This document shows positions 45,292 to 57,760 of a DNA stretch of 64,000 nucleotides, in pieces; the first letter of the stretch is position 1, and the number at the start of each line of letters is the position of its first letter. Made by a program: the position numbers and the translations under genes. The DNA is from Diadophis punctatus similis (lineage: Eukaryota > Chordata > Lepidosauria > Squamata > Dipsadidae): NCBI GenBank assembly GCA_023053685.1, contig JALIGW010000002.1, positions 249,372,856 to 249,436,855 on the forward strand, read 5' to 3'. Below the pieces are notes generated by a model. That model worked only from the letters and a program-made list of their open reading frames with translations. It was not told the DNA's origin and made no database searches.

Positions 45292-46903
45292 TGCGGGGGA
45301 GGGGGGGTTTCGCGTCTCCCGCACCCTTCCCTCCTGTCACAGGTTTACTCGTTTGATATGTCTTGGTAGCGATTTTGTTTAATTTTCCTTTTATATCTCC
45401 CTGACCAAGGGTTGCACCCCCTGTTTCACTTTTCTCTCTCTTTAGAGGCTTGCTTCTTCTTTTGGAATATCTCTAAGCTCTGCAGGATTGTTTAAGATTT
45501 GCTTTATGTGTGGAATAGACAGACGTTGACACGTTTCTTGAACAAACTATTAAACTGTTTATTTAAATACAACTTCTCAGTAATTGTCAAGTGAATTTGT
45601 TACAGCCACCAGCTCTTCAATTCTTTCTTTTACTTTTTCCTTCCTCTCTGAGATTCTCTTTGCTTTCCTGACTAAACCTAAGCAAATCTAATTCTTCTTT
45701 GTTTCTAGACCTATGGATAAGAGCACGTTTCACCGTTTACCTCTATCCACAGATTATTCAATATATATCAATCACTCTTGTTCCCTGACCCTGGCTCCTG
45801 CTTTCCACAGAACTACCTAAGGCCTACTTCCCTCTTTGGAAGTCACACACAGAGCTCCTCAGCTCTTCTCACTAATACAGACAGAGAGCTTTCTTCTAGC
45901 TCTTCTCAGCACTTCTCACTAAATCTTCTTTCTTTTTAAAGTTACCACATAACGTAACAAGAGAGCCCTTTTCTAGCTCTTCTCTCTAGCTCTTCCTTCT
46001 ATTGGAAGTTACCTCATATAACAGAGCTTTCCTCCTTTGACAATTACTTCATAACATTTCAGAGAGCTCTTCAGCTCTTCTCACTAATACAGACAGAGGG
46101 CTTCCCTCCTTTGGCAATTACTTCATAACTTTACAGAGAGCTCTTTTCTAGCTCTTCTTACTAAACCTTCCTTCTATGGAAGTTCACCTCATAACATAAC
46201 AGAGCTTTCCTCCTTTGACAATTACTTCGTAACATTACAGAGAGCCTTCTTCCTTTGGCAATTACCTCATAACTTAACAAAGAGCTCTTTTCTAGCTCTT
46301 CTTACTAAACCTTCCTTCTATGGAAGTTCACCTCATAACATAAGGAGAGAGCTCTTCCCTCCTTTGGCAATTACTTCATAACATTACAGAGAGCTCTTTT
46401 CTAGCTCTTCTTACTAAACCTTCCTTCTATGGAAGTTCACCTCATAACATAACAGAGCTTTCCTCCTTTGACAATTACTTCGTAACATTACAGAGAGCCT
46501 TCTTCCTTTGGCAATTACCTCATAACTTAACAAAGAGCTCTTTTCTAGCTCTTCTTACTAAACCTTCCTTCTATGGAAGTTCACCTCATAACATAAGGAG
46601 AGAGCTCTTCCCTCCTTTGGCAATTACTTCATAACATTACAGAGAGCTCGACATTTCTCTCAGCCAGGCCTTTTATAGCTCCTGGCCCTGCTGTCTATGC
46701 TCCTATTGGCTGTCTTTTATGATGTCATCTATCCCCCCTCCCTTCTGGAGCACTGGGATAAACACCTCCCCCTTTCTACTTACCATGTATTTTAAAGCTG
46801 TCTGGCTCTATACTTACTTGTTTAAACAATTCCTTTTAACAACATTTTAACTTTAAACAACAACTTACAATTTTACATTCAGTACCTGTATGCGGGCACC
46901 ACA
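45292..46903 (-). repeat. Gypsy 5' LTR
   Basis: 1612 bp, TG...CA on the minus strand. TATAAAAGG at 46669-46677, AATAAA near 45560-45565, tandem units 46138-46640. Carries ~75 bp more than the 3' LTR near 46040-46110. Confidence 0.9.
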
Positions 46904-46908
46904 ATGAC

Positions 46909-47470
46909 TATTTTTGGAAGTTAAGTTATAGCGATTAATTAGGAAGAAAGTTGAAAATTAGAGGTGGTAGACTCAGGCGACAAAAATAGGAGGAAGGAGG
47001 CAGCATTAGAGCAATAGTAGATATACGCGAAAGAATATATTAAAAATAAAAATATACATAAACGGAAGGATATAAGTTTAAGAAATAGCTCCGATGTTGA
47101 AATGAAGTTAAGGCTTCCGAATTGCTAGTCTGCTAACCATAAAATGGATCATGATTAGATGTACTCAGGGAAGGATAAGAGGGAGAAAGAGAAAGTAGAA
47201 AGGGAGAGAGGGGGGGAGTAGGAAAGAGAGAGGGAGAAAGAAGGTAGAGGGAAGAGAGGGAGATAGAGGGAGGGTAGTAGTACGAAATATAGAAGGAAAG
47301 CAGACTGGAGATAAAAGTATAAAAGGAGAAAACCAAGGATATATGTTTATGATATTTTGGATAGAAATATATAACTATGGATGTCTTGATAATATGGTAT
47401 ATGTATGAATGTTTGTGTAAGTTTGGTGAAAAAATAAAAATTATGAAGAAAATAAACAAGGGATCACACA
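46909..47470 (+). mobile_element. L1-like LINE 3' end
   Basis: Continues the L1-like repeat interrupted by the Gypsy. Purine-rich region (47160-47290, GAGAG-rich) then a 3' tail AATAAAAATTATGAAG...ATAAACAAG ending before GGATCACACATATTTTGACC, which is arm sequence. In the left arm the equivalent boundary is occupied by another L1 at 6630. Confidence 0.65.
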
Positions 47471-47489
47471 TATTTTGACCTCAAGAATA

Positions 47490-48009
47490 TAAGTGCTGGA
47501 AAAGCTCCATTGATGCACCTATTGTGGGGAAATTGCAAATCACAGCTGATTATGCACAAGAAGATCCACACAGGAGAAAAGTCTTAAATGTTCTCCCAAT
47601 GCGGTAAATACTTTAGTGAGCATGGCAATATGGTGATACATCAGAGGACTCGCATGATGTAAGAGTGTTCAGATTGTGTGAAAGTTTCATTGGAAGGTCC
47701 CACCTCATGAGACAACACAGGACTCACATACAGGGGGCAAAAACATTTGAAGGAGAAAAACCTTTTGACTGTCCTGATTGTGGAAAAAGTTTCATTTGAA
47801 ATTCCCACCTGATTAGCCACCAGACGATTCACACAGAAGGGATATCCTTTGAATGTCCTGATTGTGGAAAATGTTTCAATGAGCGTTTCAGCCTGGTGAA
47901 ACACCAGAGGACTCACACAGTAAAGAAACCCTTTGAATGTCCTGATTGTGGGATAAGTTTCAGTCGGAATTCTAGCCTGGTGATACACCAAAGGGCTCAC
48001 ACAGAATAA
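47490..48009 (+). pseudogene. C2H2 zinc-finger relic (right copy)
   Basis: Mirror of 3483-4077. Four to five degenerate units in shifting frames, with the last ones ([23 protein letters not shown]) in one frame ending at a TAA at 48007-48009. A TGA replaces a codon in the [15 protein letters not shown] unit near 47797. Confidence 0.75.
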
Positions 48010-48330
48010 CAGAGTTAGAAGGGACCTTGGTGGTATTCTAGTCCAACCTCCTGCCTAGGCAGGAAACCGTACACCACTTCAGAAAAATGGTTATCCAACA
48101 TCCTCTTAAAAACCTCCAGTGTTTTTCTAGTGGTGCACCTACAACTCCTGAAAGTAAGCTGTTCCACTGGTTAACTGTTCTCACTGTTAGGAAATTTCTC
48201 GTGACAGGAAGTTGTAGGTTGCTTCTCTCCTTGGTTAGTTCCATCCATTGCTTCTTGTGTTGCTTTCTGGTGCTTTGGAAACTAAGCTGACACCCTCTTC
48301 TTTATGTCAACTCCTCCAGTATTGGAACAC
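48010..48330 (-). mobile_element. CR1 LINE 3' terminal fragment
   Basis: Mirror of 3185-3480, starting within a base of the zinc-finger stop codon. CR1 3' UTR CAGAGTTAGAAGGGACCTTG and the NQWNSLLSG coding block on the minus strand. Confidence 0.8.
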
Positions 48331-48886
48331 TGTTCAACTGTTCAATGTTTTTTTTTATTTCCATGTCTTGCCAATAAGTATGGTATTACTTATCCTATCC
48401 ATGTATTAACCAGGTTCAATTGTGCTTAATCCAGCACTTTCTAAGAAATAGCTATTGAGGATCTTTTGACATCTTTGGTTGCAGCGGTAGTCCTCACTTA
48501 CCACTTCTTCCCTGAGCCTTCAAAGTTACTATCGCACAGTAGAAGCAGATGTGCACCTGATCCACAAAATTTGTGGTAATCCTAGCACTTGTTCAGTGAC
48601 CCCACTTCAGCAGTGACTGTGGTTTTTAAGGTGCAGGAAAAGGAGTTGTGCCAACTATGGTTTTGCCAATAGTTGCACACTTTATGATGAACAAAAGTGG
48701 TCCTTCAAAGCTTGCAGAGGCTTTCGGGATCATTTCATCAGTTAAGGCCCCCAAATCTCTAAATTTAGCTCAGAAGTTTTCACATTAACCATTTTCTGAC
48801 ATTTTGTCAGGTTTGGAAGACATAGATTTTCTCCATAGATATGTGTGTTTGTGATTAGGTGGGTGTATCTCTTTTTTTCTCAATGC
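48331..48886. repeat. MITE-family block with CR1-tail debris
   Basis: Matches 62820-63200 in the third unit and, partly, 14470-15030. Deleted from the left arm. No coding capacity. Confidence 0.55.
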
Positions 48887-50650
48887 CGTGTTTCCCCGAA
48901 AATAAGCCATGTCCTGAAAATAAGGCCCACAAGGTTTTTCAGGACATGCGTTGAAATAAGCCCCGTGCTGAAAATAACTCCCCCAAATACTTTCCGGGGA
49001 AAAGGGGGACATGCCAGGAGGCGCTCTTTCTCTGTCGGGCACTATTTTGCCCGGGAGAGTGAGAGTAAGCAAGAGGCAGGTGCGCACACACACCGTGGGA
49101 CTAGCTCGGCTCATCTGGGTTCTGCATATGTCAGTTTGAAATGCGCTCCTTCCTGCGAAGAACAGGAGGCCTTCATCACAGGCAGGGGCGCATTTCAAAA
49201 TGCTTCCAAAGGCAGCCCAGAGCAGCTGAGCTAGTCCAGCAAGTGAGGGAGGTGGCGGCAAGAGGTGGAGCCGAAAGGGATGGCGACAGGGATGTCTGCT
49301 TCTCAAGCCCTACGCTAATCTGGGCTCTGCCTAGGTCAGTTTGAAATGCTCCTAGTTCGCTCGCCGGCTCGGGCCTCTTCATCCTCCACCTCCCTCCCTT
49401 CAGACGGGGGATGCAGGCGAGGGCGGTGCATTTGAATGCCCTGCAGGACACTGATCCTCCTCCGCCTCCGGCTCTCGAGCAAAGCGGGAGGGGGAAGACA
49501 CTCTCACAGGCTGCGTAAGAAAGCTGAGCTGACAGCCAAACTTCTAGCTGGGCTGAGCTGTGCTTCCTTGTCTTTTCCAAACATGCTGAACGCAAGAAAC
49601 CTTTCTCTCTTCAAAACTCTGCCAGAAATGAGTGTTCGTGAGACACTTGGAGCAAAAGGAGAAAGATTTTTTGCGTTCAGCCAAAAGGTTCCTTCTGGTC
49701 CTTTGTCTTGCGTGCACTCTTCCCCACTCCTCACTGCCGAGAGAGTGGGGGACGCACGCAAGAGAGGGGGACAAGGAAGTGCATGCCTGGCTGATTCTGC
49801 CACTGAGCTGAGCTAGAAGTTTGGCTGTCAGCTCTTCCTCAGACAGCCCTCAAGAATTTCTTCCCCCTACCGCTTCAATCGAGAGCCGGAGGCGGGTCAG
49901 TGGACACAACACCAAGAACGCGACAGAGCTACACCTCCCATGTAGGACGCGTCGCCCGCTCCACCCCGCCCAATCTGCCACTCCCAAACTGCGTCCCACC
50001 GTGAGATGGGTGTCTTACCAGTACTGGAATTTGGTAGCTCTGTGTGTCTGTCAGCTGGTCTCGTTAGGGAAAAAAAGCTTGCAAAATACAGAAGCTCTTC
50101 TCACAAGGGCAAGCATTAACAACTTCTCGCAGCGAGAAGAGTTTCTGTACCATGCACGGTTTTTTCCGTAAAGAGACCAGCTGAGAGACACACAGAGCTG
50201 CCAAACTCCAGTACCGGTAAGACGCCCATCTTGCTCCCTGCCCCACCCCTGCTCCGCTCCGCCCAACCTGCCACCCCCAAATTGCATCCCACCGCGAGAC
50301 GGGCGTCTTATCGGTAAGACGCCTGTCTCGCGCCCGAACACCGCTGCCTCATGGAGCATGACTCTGCAAGGCTTGTTGTGGTGAGGACCCCAGCTGTGCC
50401 GGTATGATGAAGCTCACAGTAGTTCTGCAGTTCATGCATGCAACGACACAACAAGCCTTGCAGAGTCCAGGTCCACGAGGCAGTGGCGGCGGGCCAGCTG
50501 CTCGGCCGGCGCCAGGAGCACATCCAGTCCCACACTCCCCACCTACTGCACCCCCAAAATAATAAGGCATCCCCACATAATAAGGCCAGGGGCATTTTGG
50601 GGGGGGGGTCAAAAAGTATAAGCCCCTGTCTTATTTCGGGGAAACACAGT
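48887..50650. mobile_element. Foldback element GTTTCCCCGAAAATAAG with several hairpins
   Basis: Both ends carry GTGTTTCCCCGAAAATAAG-like inverted termini. Inside are several long imperfect inverted repeats: 49520-49600 with 49770-49840, and 49985-50095 with 50140-50245. A short left-arm remnant at 3088-3170 matches its right end. No transposase; long open frames are not supported by domains. Confidence 0.75.
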
Positions 50651-50815
50651 ATCTACAATTATATAATTAATCCTCAGCACTTCAAGATATATTTGGTGAT
50701 AGTCCTTTGCATTGCTAAGAATTCTTGATTGACCCAATTAAACAACTGAATTTGAATGGATATTTGAACATAGATCTCGGTAGTCTTTTATGTATCAAAT
50801 GAATCATAATAATGT
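50651..50815 (+). other. Arm intron sequence before CR1 insertion
   Basis: Matches 2690-2792 and 3040-3088 on the left arm and includes the SINE-free site near 50710. Confidence 0.6.
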
Positions 50816-51480
50816 AAGCGATTGCAAGAGGAATCTTGGAGTCTTGGTAGACAGCCAACTAAATATGAGCCAGCAGTGTGCAGCAGCAGCCAAAAAGGCC
50901 AACGCAATCCTGAGCTGCATAAATAGAGGGATACAATCAAGGACCAGAGAGGTACTAATACCACTCTATAAAGCCTTGGTCAGACCACACCTAGAGTACT
51001 GCATCCAGTTTTGGTCACCACACTACAAAAGACATTGAAACTCTAGAGAAAGTGCAGAAGAGAGCAACCAGGATGATAAAGGGTCTGGAAAATACAAAGA
51101 GCGGTTGCAGGAACTGAGCTTGGCCAGTCTGGCGAAGAGAAGGACCAGGGGTGACATGATAGCAGTGTTCCAATACTTGAGGGGATGCCACAGAGAGGAG
51201 GGGGTCAGGCTGTTCTCTATGGCACCAGAAAGCCAAACAAGGAATAATGGATGGAAGGTGACCAAGGAGAGATTCAAACTGGAAGTGAGGAGAAACTTTC
51301 TGACGGTGAGAGCGATCAACCAGTGGAACAGCTTGCCAGCGGAGGTTGTGAGAGCCCCAACACTTGCGACCTTCAAGGGGAGACTGTACTGCCATCTGTC
51401 TCAAATAGTGTAGGGACTCCTGCTTGAGCAGGGGGTTGTACTAGACGACCTACAAGGTCCCTTCCAACTCTAATAATAAA
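50816..51480 (+). mobile_element. CR1 LINE, 3' portion
   Basis: CR1 C-terminal coding blocks in order: NLGVLVDSQLNMSQQC, HLEYCIQFWSPHYK, RRTRGDMIAVFQYLRG, then 3' UTR. A single stop follows PHYKRH. Absent from the left arm. Confidence 0.85.
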
Positions 51481-51526
51481 TCTTAATCTAAAGTGATTAG
51501 TATTGGGGCATATTTGCTTTTTCATT

Positions 51527-51562
51527 GTATGTATATATATATATATATATGTATATGTATAT
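51527..51562 (+). repeat. TATATG microsatellite
   Basis: Short TA/TATG run between CR1 and the Penelope-like element. Confidence 0.8.
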
Positions 51563-51924
51563 GTGTCTTTGGGTATTCGGGTTTTCTCCCGCGTGAAATT
51601 GGAAGTGTCTTGGCGACGTTTCGATGAAGTCTCATTCATCATCTTCAGGCTGGTGTCTTCTGCTTCCTGCTTCTAGGAGCAATGTGAGATTGCTGCTGTT
51701 TCTTCCTTTAACTGCCAGTGGAGGTTTGAACTGATAGGATGGGAGCTTGGCTGTGTTCTGATTGGTTGGAGGTGTTTTCTGATTGGTTGGGGGCTTGGCT
51801 GTGCTCTGATTGGCTGGGGGTTAGCTGTGCTCTGATTGGCTGGGGGTGTTCTTAGGTTAGTCTGACTTGCAGGGGCATTTGAGCTGGTGAGCTGTATTGC
51901 TGCTGTTTGGCTTCTGGTTCGTGG

Positions 51925-52480
51925 TCATGCCACATCTTCATGGAGGGTGTCAGTTTGCTTCATGTATGGATTGGAGGGGTTTAAAGTGGCTAATGATGCA
52001 GCTGTAGTATGGCTTCTGGTTTGTGGTCGTGCCTCATTGGTGTGGGTTTGGGTTTGCTTATTGCGTGGATGTGTGGTGGTGACATCCTGTGTGGTTTTCG
52101 TGAGTGTGGGTCTGGTGTCATTCTTTGTGTTAGGGACTCGTTTGTCAGTAAGGGCGGGTTTCCAAATGGCTGGTAGGCGGGAGGTGTCATCTTGTTTATT
52201 CATGCTGTGTGGGCGTTTTTCTATCTCGATGGCTTCTCTGATTATTCTGTTGTTAAAGTGTTCAGTTTTGGTGATAGTTCTGGTCTTTTTAAAGTCGATT
52301 TCATGTCCTGTGGCTTTAAGATGTTGGACCAGGGAAGAAGTTGGTTCCTCTTTCTTGACTGTGTTCTTGTGTTCTTCAATGCGTGCACTTATTCTTCTGT
52401 TGGTTTGTCCAATGTATGTGGTGGGGCAGGCGGTGCATGGAATTTCATATACTCCTTGATTTTCTAACTCAATTTTGTCT
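51925..52480 (-). pseudogene. Penelope GIY-YIG endonuclease domain, frameshifted
   Basis: On the minus strand GVYEIPC and YIGQTNRRISARIEEH form the GIY-YIG motif pair at about 52375-52460, followed by a block with SLVQHLKATGHEIDF, and a C-terminal tail through 51925. Single-strand nicking activity by family. It is separated from the RT by frameshifts. Confidence 0.8.
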
Positions 52481-52845
52481 TTGGGGTTTCTTAGGATGGT
52501 GGATATTTTTCGGTTTGTGCAGAATGCTGTCTTGATGTTGTGTTTGTGGAGGATCTTGCTTATTCTGTCTGTGGTGCCTTTTATGTATGGGAGGAGGGCT
52601 TTGCCGTTTTCTTGTTCTCTGTCTTGGATTTTAGTGGGGGTTTCTTTTTGGATTAGGTTGGTGATCTTATTTCTTTGGAATCCATTGGATGCTAGTATGT
52701 TAGTGAGAGTATTTAGTTCGGTTTTTAGGTGTTGTTCGTCAGCTAGGCGTTTTGTTCTGGAGATGAGTGTCTTGGTTACGGAGTTGATCTGTGCTGGGTG
52801 GTGGTGTGAGAGTGCGTGCAGATAGAGGTTAGTGTGGGTTTTTTT

Positions 52846-53310
52846 CTAGTAGATGGTGTGTCTTAGGGAGCCATTGGATTTCTTGTAGACTAAGACATCC
52901 AGGAAGGGAAGTTGGTTGTTAGCTTCTGTTTCCATGATGAACTGTATTTTGGGGTGTAGGCTGTTGAGGTGTATGAGGAAGTTGTCCAGTTTTTCTTTCC
53001 TGTGTGGCCAGATTATGAAGGTGTCATCTACATATCTGAGCCAGAGTTTGGGTTTGTGATCAGATTTTTCTAGAGCTTGGGTTTCAAAGTGTTCCATGTA
53101 CAGGTTTGCAATGACAGGTGAGAGGGGTGATCCCATGGGTGCTCCTTCCATTTGTTTGTATTTTTGTCCATTATAGATGAAGTATGTGTTGGATAGGCAG
53201 TGGTTGGTCAGATCTAGGATGTGCTTGGGGGGGTTGTATTTGTGTTGGATAGCTGTCAAGGCTTCTTTGATTGGCATTTGGGTGAAGAGGGATATGACAT
53301 CGAAGCTCAC
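52846..53310 (-). CDS. Penelope reverse transcriptase core fragment
   Basis: 154 codons with [12 protein letters not shown] (palm Asp), [16 protein letters not shown] and [11 protein letters not shown] (catalytic YVDD), the ordered motifs of PLE reverse transcriptases. It continues into [11 protein letters not shown] at the C-terminus. Truncated by the frameshift on its N-terminal side. Confidence 0.85.
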   Translation of the reverse strand: MSFDVISLFTQMPIKEALTAIQHKYNPPKHILDLTNHCLSNTYFIYNGQKYKQMEGAPMGSPLSPVIANLYMEHFETQALEKSDHKPKLWLRYVDDTFIIWPHRKEKLDNFLIHLNSLHPKIQFIMETEANNQLPFLDVLVYKKSNGSLRHTIY

Positions 53311-53665
53311 GAGTAGGTTGCTGGGCTGTAAATTTTGTTTTTTTATGATCTCTATGAACTGGAATGAGTTTTTTTTTTACATATGAGGTGATGGATTCTG
53401 CATAAGGTTGTAGTTGTTTTGCGAGAAATTTGGCTAGGTTTTGTAGAGGTGAGCCTATGGAGCTGACTATGGGTCTAAGTGGGGTTCCTTCTTTGTGTAT
53501 CTTGGGGAGACCATAGAGCTTGGGGCATCTGGATGATTTCTCTCTGGGAATGATTCTTTGCTGGATCTCTTCGCTGATGGGAGAGGCTTTTATTTTGGAT
53601 CTAGTGTTTTTTTCCAGGTAGGTGGTGGGGTCTATGTTTAGGAGTTTGTATATAAACTCTTTTAT

Positions 53666-53950
<285 letters not shown>

Positions 53951-54013
53951 CTTTTTTCACATCATCTCTATTTTATAAACAATTAAAGTTCTACTTTTCT
54001 TTGAATCTTACAG

Positions 54014-54766
54014 ACAAAGAGGATGGCAATAAGAGCACTCAGGACAATTGTAAATAAGCAACGTTGAAAAGGGACGAAAATCAAGTGAAAAATCAAAATA
54101 TTTTCCATTTCTTTCAAAAAACCATACAATTCTCCTCCTCCTCCAGCAGCTGTTAGACAAGAGAGAGAAAATCAAGAAAGATTTCAAGTTCGAATAAGCA
54201 GATTATGCAGAACTCACGGATAAGTTACATGAAAACTCAAAGGAAATTATTTTTCAATCAGCAAAAAAGGGAAATATCTGGAAGTCAGTGGGGAGGAAAA
54301 TGTCAATAGTAAAGCCACGTAGAGCAGACAGGAATGCAGGCCTCTCCCTGTGAGGAAGAAAATGGCTTGAATGAAAGCAACACTAAACAAGGCATTGTCC
54401 ATATTTTTGATGACCTCAGCTGTGGAAAAGTGCCATAGATTTGCCTATTGTGGGAAAAGAAGAGATTACAAATCACAGCTGTTTATGCAACGAAGAGCCA
54501 GACAAGAGAAAAGCCATACACACTATCTCAATGTAGCAAAAACTAGTCAGAACAGCTCCCTTGTGATTCATGGAAGCAACCACACAAGAGGGAAGCCACA
54601 AAAGTGCTCTCCATGTGCTAAGTGCTTTAGTGAGCATGGCAATATGGTGGTACACCATAAGACACACATGAGGGAGAAAACATATGACTGTGCAAATTGT
54701 GTGAACGTTTCATTAGAAATTCTCAGGTCATGAGACACGAAAGGGCACACACAAGAATAACACCAT
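54014..54766 (+). pseudogene. Leader part of the right zinc-finger exon, decayed
   Basis: Preceded by a pyrimidine-rich acceptor ending CTTACAG (54007-54013). Matches the left leader, including shared stops. The open part (54371-54733) holds degenerate fingers (SPCAKCFSEHGNMVVHHKTH) and ends at a stop before the main array. A splice acceptor plus long finger exon is the normal layout of ZNF genes. Confidence 0.65.
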
Positions 54767-56503
54767 TTGAACATCCTTTCTCTGAGAAAGGTTTCAAAGA
54801 GAGAATTCCAGCCTGGTGAAGCACCCAAGACTCACAAAGAAGAGAAACCATTTAAATGTGTTGACTGTGTAAAAAAATCAGTCACAATTTCAGTCATGAA
54901 ACACCAGAGTATTCACACGGGAGAGAAACCCTTTGAATGTCCTGACTGTGGGAAAAGTTTTAATCATAATTCCAGCCTGGTGAAACACCAGAGGACTCAC
55001 ACAGGAGAGAAACCCTTTGAATGTCCTGACTGTGGGAAAAGTTTTAGTCAGAGTTCCACCCTGGTGCAACACCAGAGGACTCATACAGGAGAGAAACCCT
55101 TTGAATGTCCTGACTGTGGGAAAGGTTTTAGTGAGAATTCCAGCCTGGTGAACCACCAGAGGATTCACACAGGAGAGAAACCTTTTGAATGTCCTGACTG
55201 TGGGAAAAGTTTTAGTCAGAGTTCCACCCTGGTGAAACACCGGAGGACTCACACAGGAGTGAAACCCTTTGAATGTCCTGACTGTGGGAAAGGTTTTAAT
55301 GATAATTCCAGCCTGGTGACACACCAGAGGACTCACACAGGAGAGAAACCCTTTGAATGTCATGACTGTGGGAAAGGTTTTAGTGATAATTCCAGCCTGG
55401 TGAGACACCAGAGGACTCACACAGGAGAGAAACCCTTTGAATGTCCTGACTGTGGGAAAAGTTTTAGTTGGAATTTCCACCTTGTGAACCACCAGAGGAT
55501 TCACACAGGAGAGAAACCCTTTGAATGTCCTGACTGTGGGAAAAGTTTTAGTCAGAATTCCAGCCTGGTGCAACACCAGAGGACTCACACAGGAAAGAAA
55601 CTCTTTGAATGTCCTGACTGTGGGAAAGGTTTTAATGATAATTCCAGCCTGGTGAGACACCAGAGGACTCACACAGGAGAGAAACCCTTTGAATGTCCTG
55701 AATGTGGGAAAAATTTTAGTCAGAGTTCCACCCTGGTGAAACACCGGAGGACACACACAGGAGAGAAACCCTTTGAATGTCCTGACTGTGGGAAAAGTTT
55801 TAGTCGGAGTTGCAGCCTGATGCAACATCAGAGGACTCACACAGGAGAGAAACCCTTTGAATGTTCTATCTGTGGGAAAAGTTTTAGTCTGAGTTGCAGC
55901 CTGTTGAAACACCGGAGGACACACACAGGAGAGAAACCCTTTGAATGTCCTATCTGTGGGAAAAGCTTTAGTCTGAGTTCCAGCCTGGTGATACACCAGA
56001 GGAGTCACACAGGAGAGAAACCCTTTGAATGTCCTGACTGTGGGAAAGGTTTTAGTCAGAGTTCCAGCCTGGTGAAACACAAGAGGACTCATACAGGAGA
56101 GAAACCCTTTGAATGTCCTATCTGTGGGAAAGGTTTTAGTGATAATTCCAGCCTGGTGACACACCAGAGGACTCACACAGGAGAGACACCCTTTGAATGT
56201 CCTATCTGTGGGAAAGGTTTTAGTGATAATTCTAGACTGGTGAGACACCAGAGGACTCACACAGGAGAGAAACCCTTTGAATGTCCTGACTGTTGGAAAG
56301 GTTTTAGTCAGAATTCCAGTCTGGTGAGACACCAGAGGACTCACACAGGAGAGAAACCCTTTGAATGTCCTGATTGTGGGAAAGGTTTCAGTCAGAATTC
56401 CCATCTCGTGGTACACCAGAGGACTCATACACGAGGGAAACCCTTTGAATGTCTTGATTGTGGGAAAGGTTTTAGTCATAATTCCAGCCTGGTGAAACAC
56501 TAG
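54767..56503 (+). CDS. C2H2 zinc-finger array protein (right copy), 578 codons
   Basis: Nuclear DNA-binding protein of Kruppel type by family. A short N-terminal stretch with one degenerate finger (CVDCVKKS) is followed by about 19 units of [10 protein letters not shown]...HQRTH joined by TGEKP. One unit has Trp instead of Gly after the second Cys (CPDCWKGF), one linker reads TGETP and one TGKKL. The array ends when CAG becomes TAG at the last unit (56501-56503), one further finger being left outside the frame. The Met used is within a degenerate region, so the start is uncertain. Finger order differs from the left copy. Possibly functional only if translated from an internal start. Confidence 0.75.
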   Translation: MNILSLRKVSKREFQPGEAPKTHKEEKPFKCVDCVKKSVTISVMKHQSIHTGEKPFECPDCGKSFNHNSSLVKHQRTHTGEKPFECPDCGKSFSQSSTLVQHQRTHTGEKPFECPDCGKGFSENSSLVNHQRIHTGEKPFECPDCGKSFSQSSTLVKHRRTHTGVKPFECPDCGKGFNDNSSLVTHQRTHTGEKPFECHDCGKGFSDNSSLVRHQRTHTGEKPFECPDCGKSFSWNFHLVNHQRIHTGEKPFECPDCGKSFSQNSSLVQHQRTHTGKKLFECPDCGKGFNDNSSLVRHQRTHTGEKPFECPECGKNFSQSSTLVKHRRTHTGEKPFECPDCGKSFSRSCSLMQHQRTHTGEKPFECSICGKSFSLSCSLLKHRRTHTGEKPFECPICGKSFSLSSSLVIHQRSHTGEKPFECPDCGKGFSQSSSLVKHKRTHTGEKPFECPICGKGFSDNSSLVTHQRTHTGETPFECPICGKGFSDNSRLVRHQRTHTGEKPFECPDCWKGFSQNSSLVRHQRTHTGEKPFECPDCGKGFSQNSHLVVHQRTHTRGKPFECLDCGKGFSHNSSLVKH

Positions 56504-56594
56504 AGGACTCATACAGGAGAGAGATCATTTGAATGTCCTGATTGTGGGAAAGGTTTCAGTCGGAATTCCCATCTCGTGATACACCAGAGAAGTT
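56504..56594 (+). pseudogene. Finger remnant after the premature stop
   Basis: In frame after the TAG, sequence still encodes [20 protein letters not shown] and a last HQ pair, then a stop near 56605. This shows the original array was one finger longer. Confidence 0.7.
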
Positions 56595-57760
56595 TTAAAA
56601 AATTATGATAAAAAATTATATCCTGGAAACCAGGGGTGAAAAGAAAGTAGAAATGAAGTTGGACTATAAAAATTATACAGAATACATAATGAGGGAAAAG
56701 GAAGATGAAGAAAAAGTAAACCAAGGCGGCTGCAGAGATGAAAAGGAAACAGAAAAGAAAGAACAGACTGATATCAATGTTGGGATTTATAGTGACATGA
56801 AAAATGAAAAGAAAATTGAAAATGATGGACAAACTGATGATTACACTGGCATTTACATTGACAAGAAAAATGAAAAGGGAATTGAAAATAAAAACAGACT
56901 GATGATTACACTGGGATTTACATTGACATGAAAAGAGCAAGAGGGGATAATTGGTACCAGAGGAAGCAATTTAAACATAAGAGGGGTAATAGGGAGAAGA
57001 TATTAGGAAAAACTAAGAATAGATTTATGCAAACAACTTACATAAAAGGAAGGAAAGAAATTTGGAAGAAAAGGAATTATTGGTATAGCAACAATAGAAA
57101 GAAAGAAAAAGTTAAGAGCAGGAAAGGGAAAATATATAAGAAATGGAATTTGGGAGAATTCAAAAGAGAATGGATGATTGATCATTGATAAGATTTCTCT
57201 TTTCCTTCCTGGAATTAGAATAATTGTGCTATTACAATTGTGTTAACAATATTAGTTAGATAAGTATGTATAATTAATCAACATAATTATTATGTCAAGA
57301 GGTGTTTCATAAGTTAATAAATTTAGATTAAATTGGTATATGTTGGATTGAATCAAATTTTGATGTTCTATAAGATTTGCTCTCTATATGAGATGTGCAT
57401 AATTTATAAATTGAGTTAACGTTGAAAAAGATTTAGAAAACTATAGATGTAATTTGGAATATTATAAGACTTGCATAACTATTATTTGTAAACGGTTTTA
57501 TATAAGACTATATATTTTATATGTTGGTTTGAATTAAGTTTTGATGAATAGAGATATGAAGAGAAATAAAACAGATTGAAAAGCATTTAGATAATTATTA
57601 TATTATTGGTATGTTATAAGATTTGTGTAATTATTACTTATAAAGATCTCTATATAAGACTATATAATTTACAAATGTGGACATTTTAGAATGTTATTAA
57701 CCAATGGATGGAATTGTAGTGATAAGATCAGAATTTGTTAAAATACGGAGAATGTTTTTT
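56595..57760 (+). mobile_element. L1-like LINE fragment
   Basis: Homologous to 12114-13600 and 38631-39306: Glu/Lys-rich open stretch (56605-56931) with repeated DDYTGIYIDKKNEK-like units, then AT-rich sequence with TTACCAATGGATGGAAT. No RT. Adjacent to the finger exon, as in the other arm context. Confidence 0.65.

Larger units (their letters stand above)
39302..46908 (-). mobile_element. Gmr1-like Gypsy retrotransposon, young, non-autonomous
   Basis: Element 39307-46903 flanked by the 5-bp duplication ATGAC (39302-39306, 46904-46908), with two near-identical LTRs, a tRNA-Leu-type primer site, a polypurine tract, gag, a fused protease/integrase-tail ORF and a short C-terminal region. Near-identical LTRs imply recent insertion. 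The reverse transcriptase and integrase core are missing, so it must have moved using enzymes from a relative. A hAT MITE later landed in gag. Confidence 0.9.
51563..53665 (-). mobile_element. Penelope-like element, 5'-truncated
   Basis: Minus-strand element with ordered parts: RT upstream block ([13 protein letters not shown] at about 53480-53530), RT core (52846-53310), GIY-YIG endonuclease (about 52200-52460) and a 3' region ending near 51600 with CTTGGCGACGTTTCGATGAA. The RT-plus-GIY-YIG combination defines the class. A T homopolymer at 53366-53376 shifts the frame. It is cut at its 5' end by microsatellite. Confidence 0.88.

Noticed and set aside
40081..46640. CRISPR-like array in the Gypsy LTR repeats
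   Set aside because: Eukaryotic context; units are contiguous tandem repeats without spacers.
54890..56512. 540-codon ORF antisense to the right zinc-finger array, and similar antisense frames at 341-1951
   Set aside because: Mirror frames of the 84-bp finger repeats; they repeat the same 28-residue shadow pattern and have no domain.
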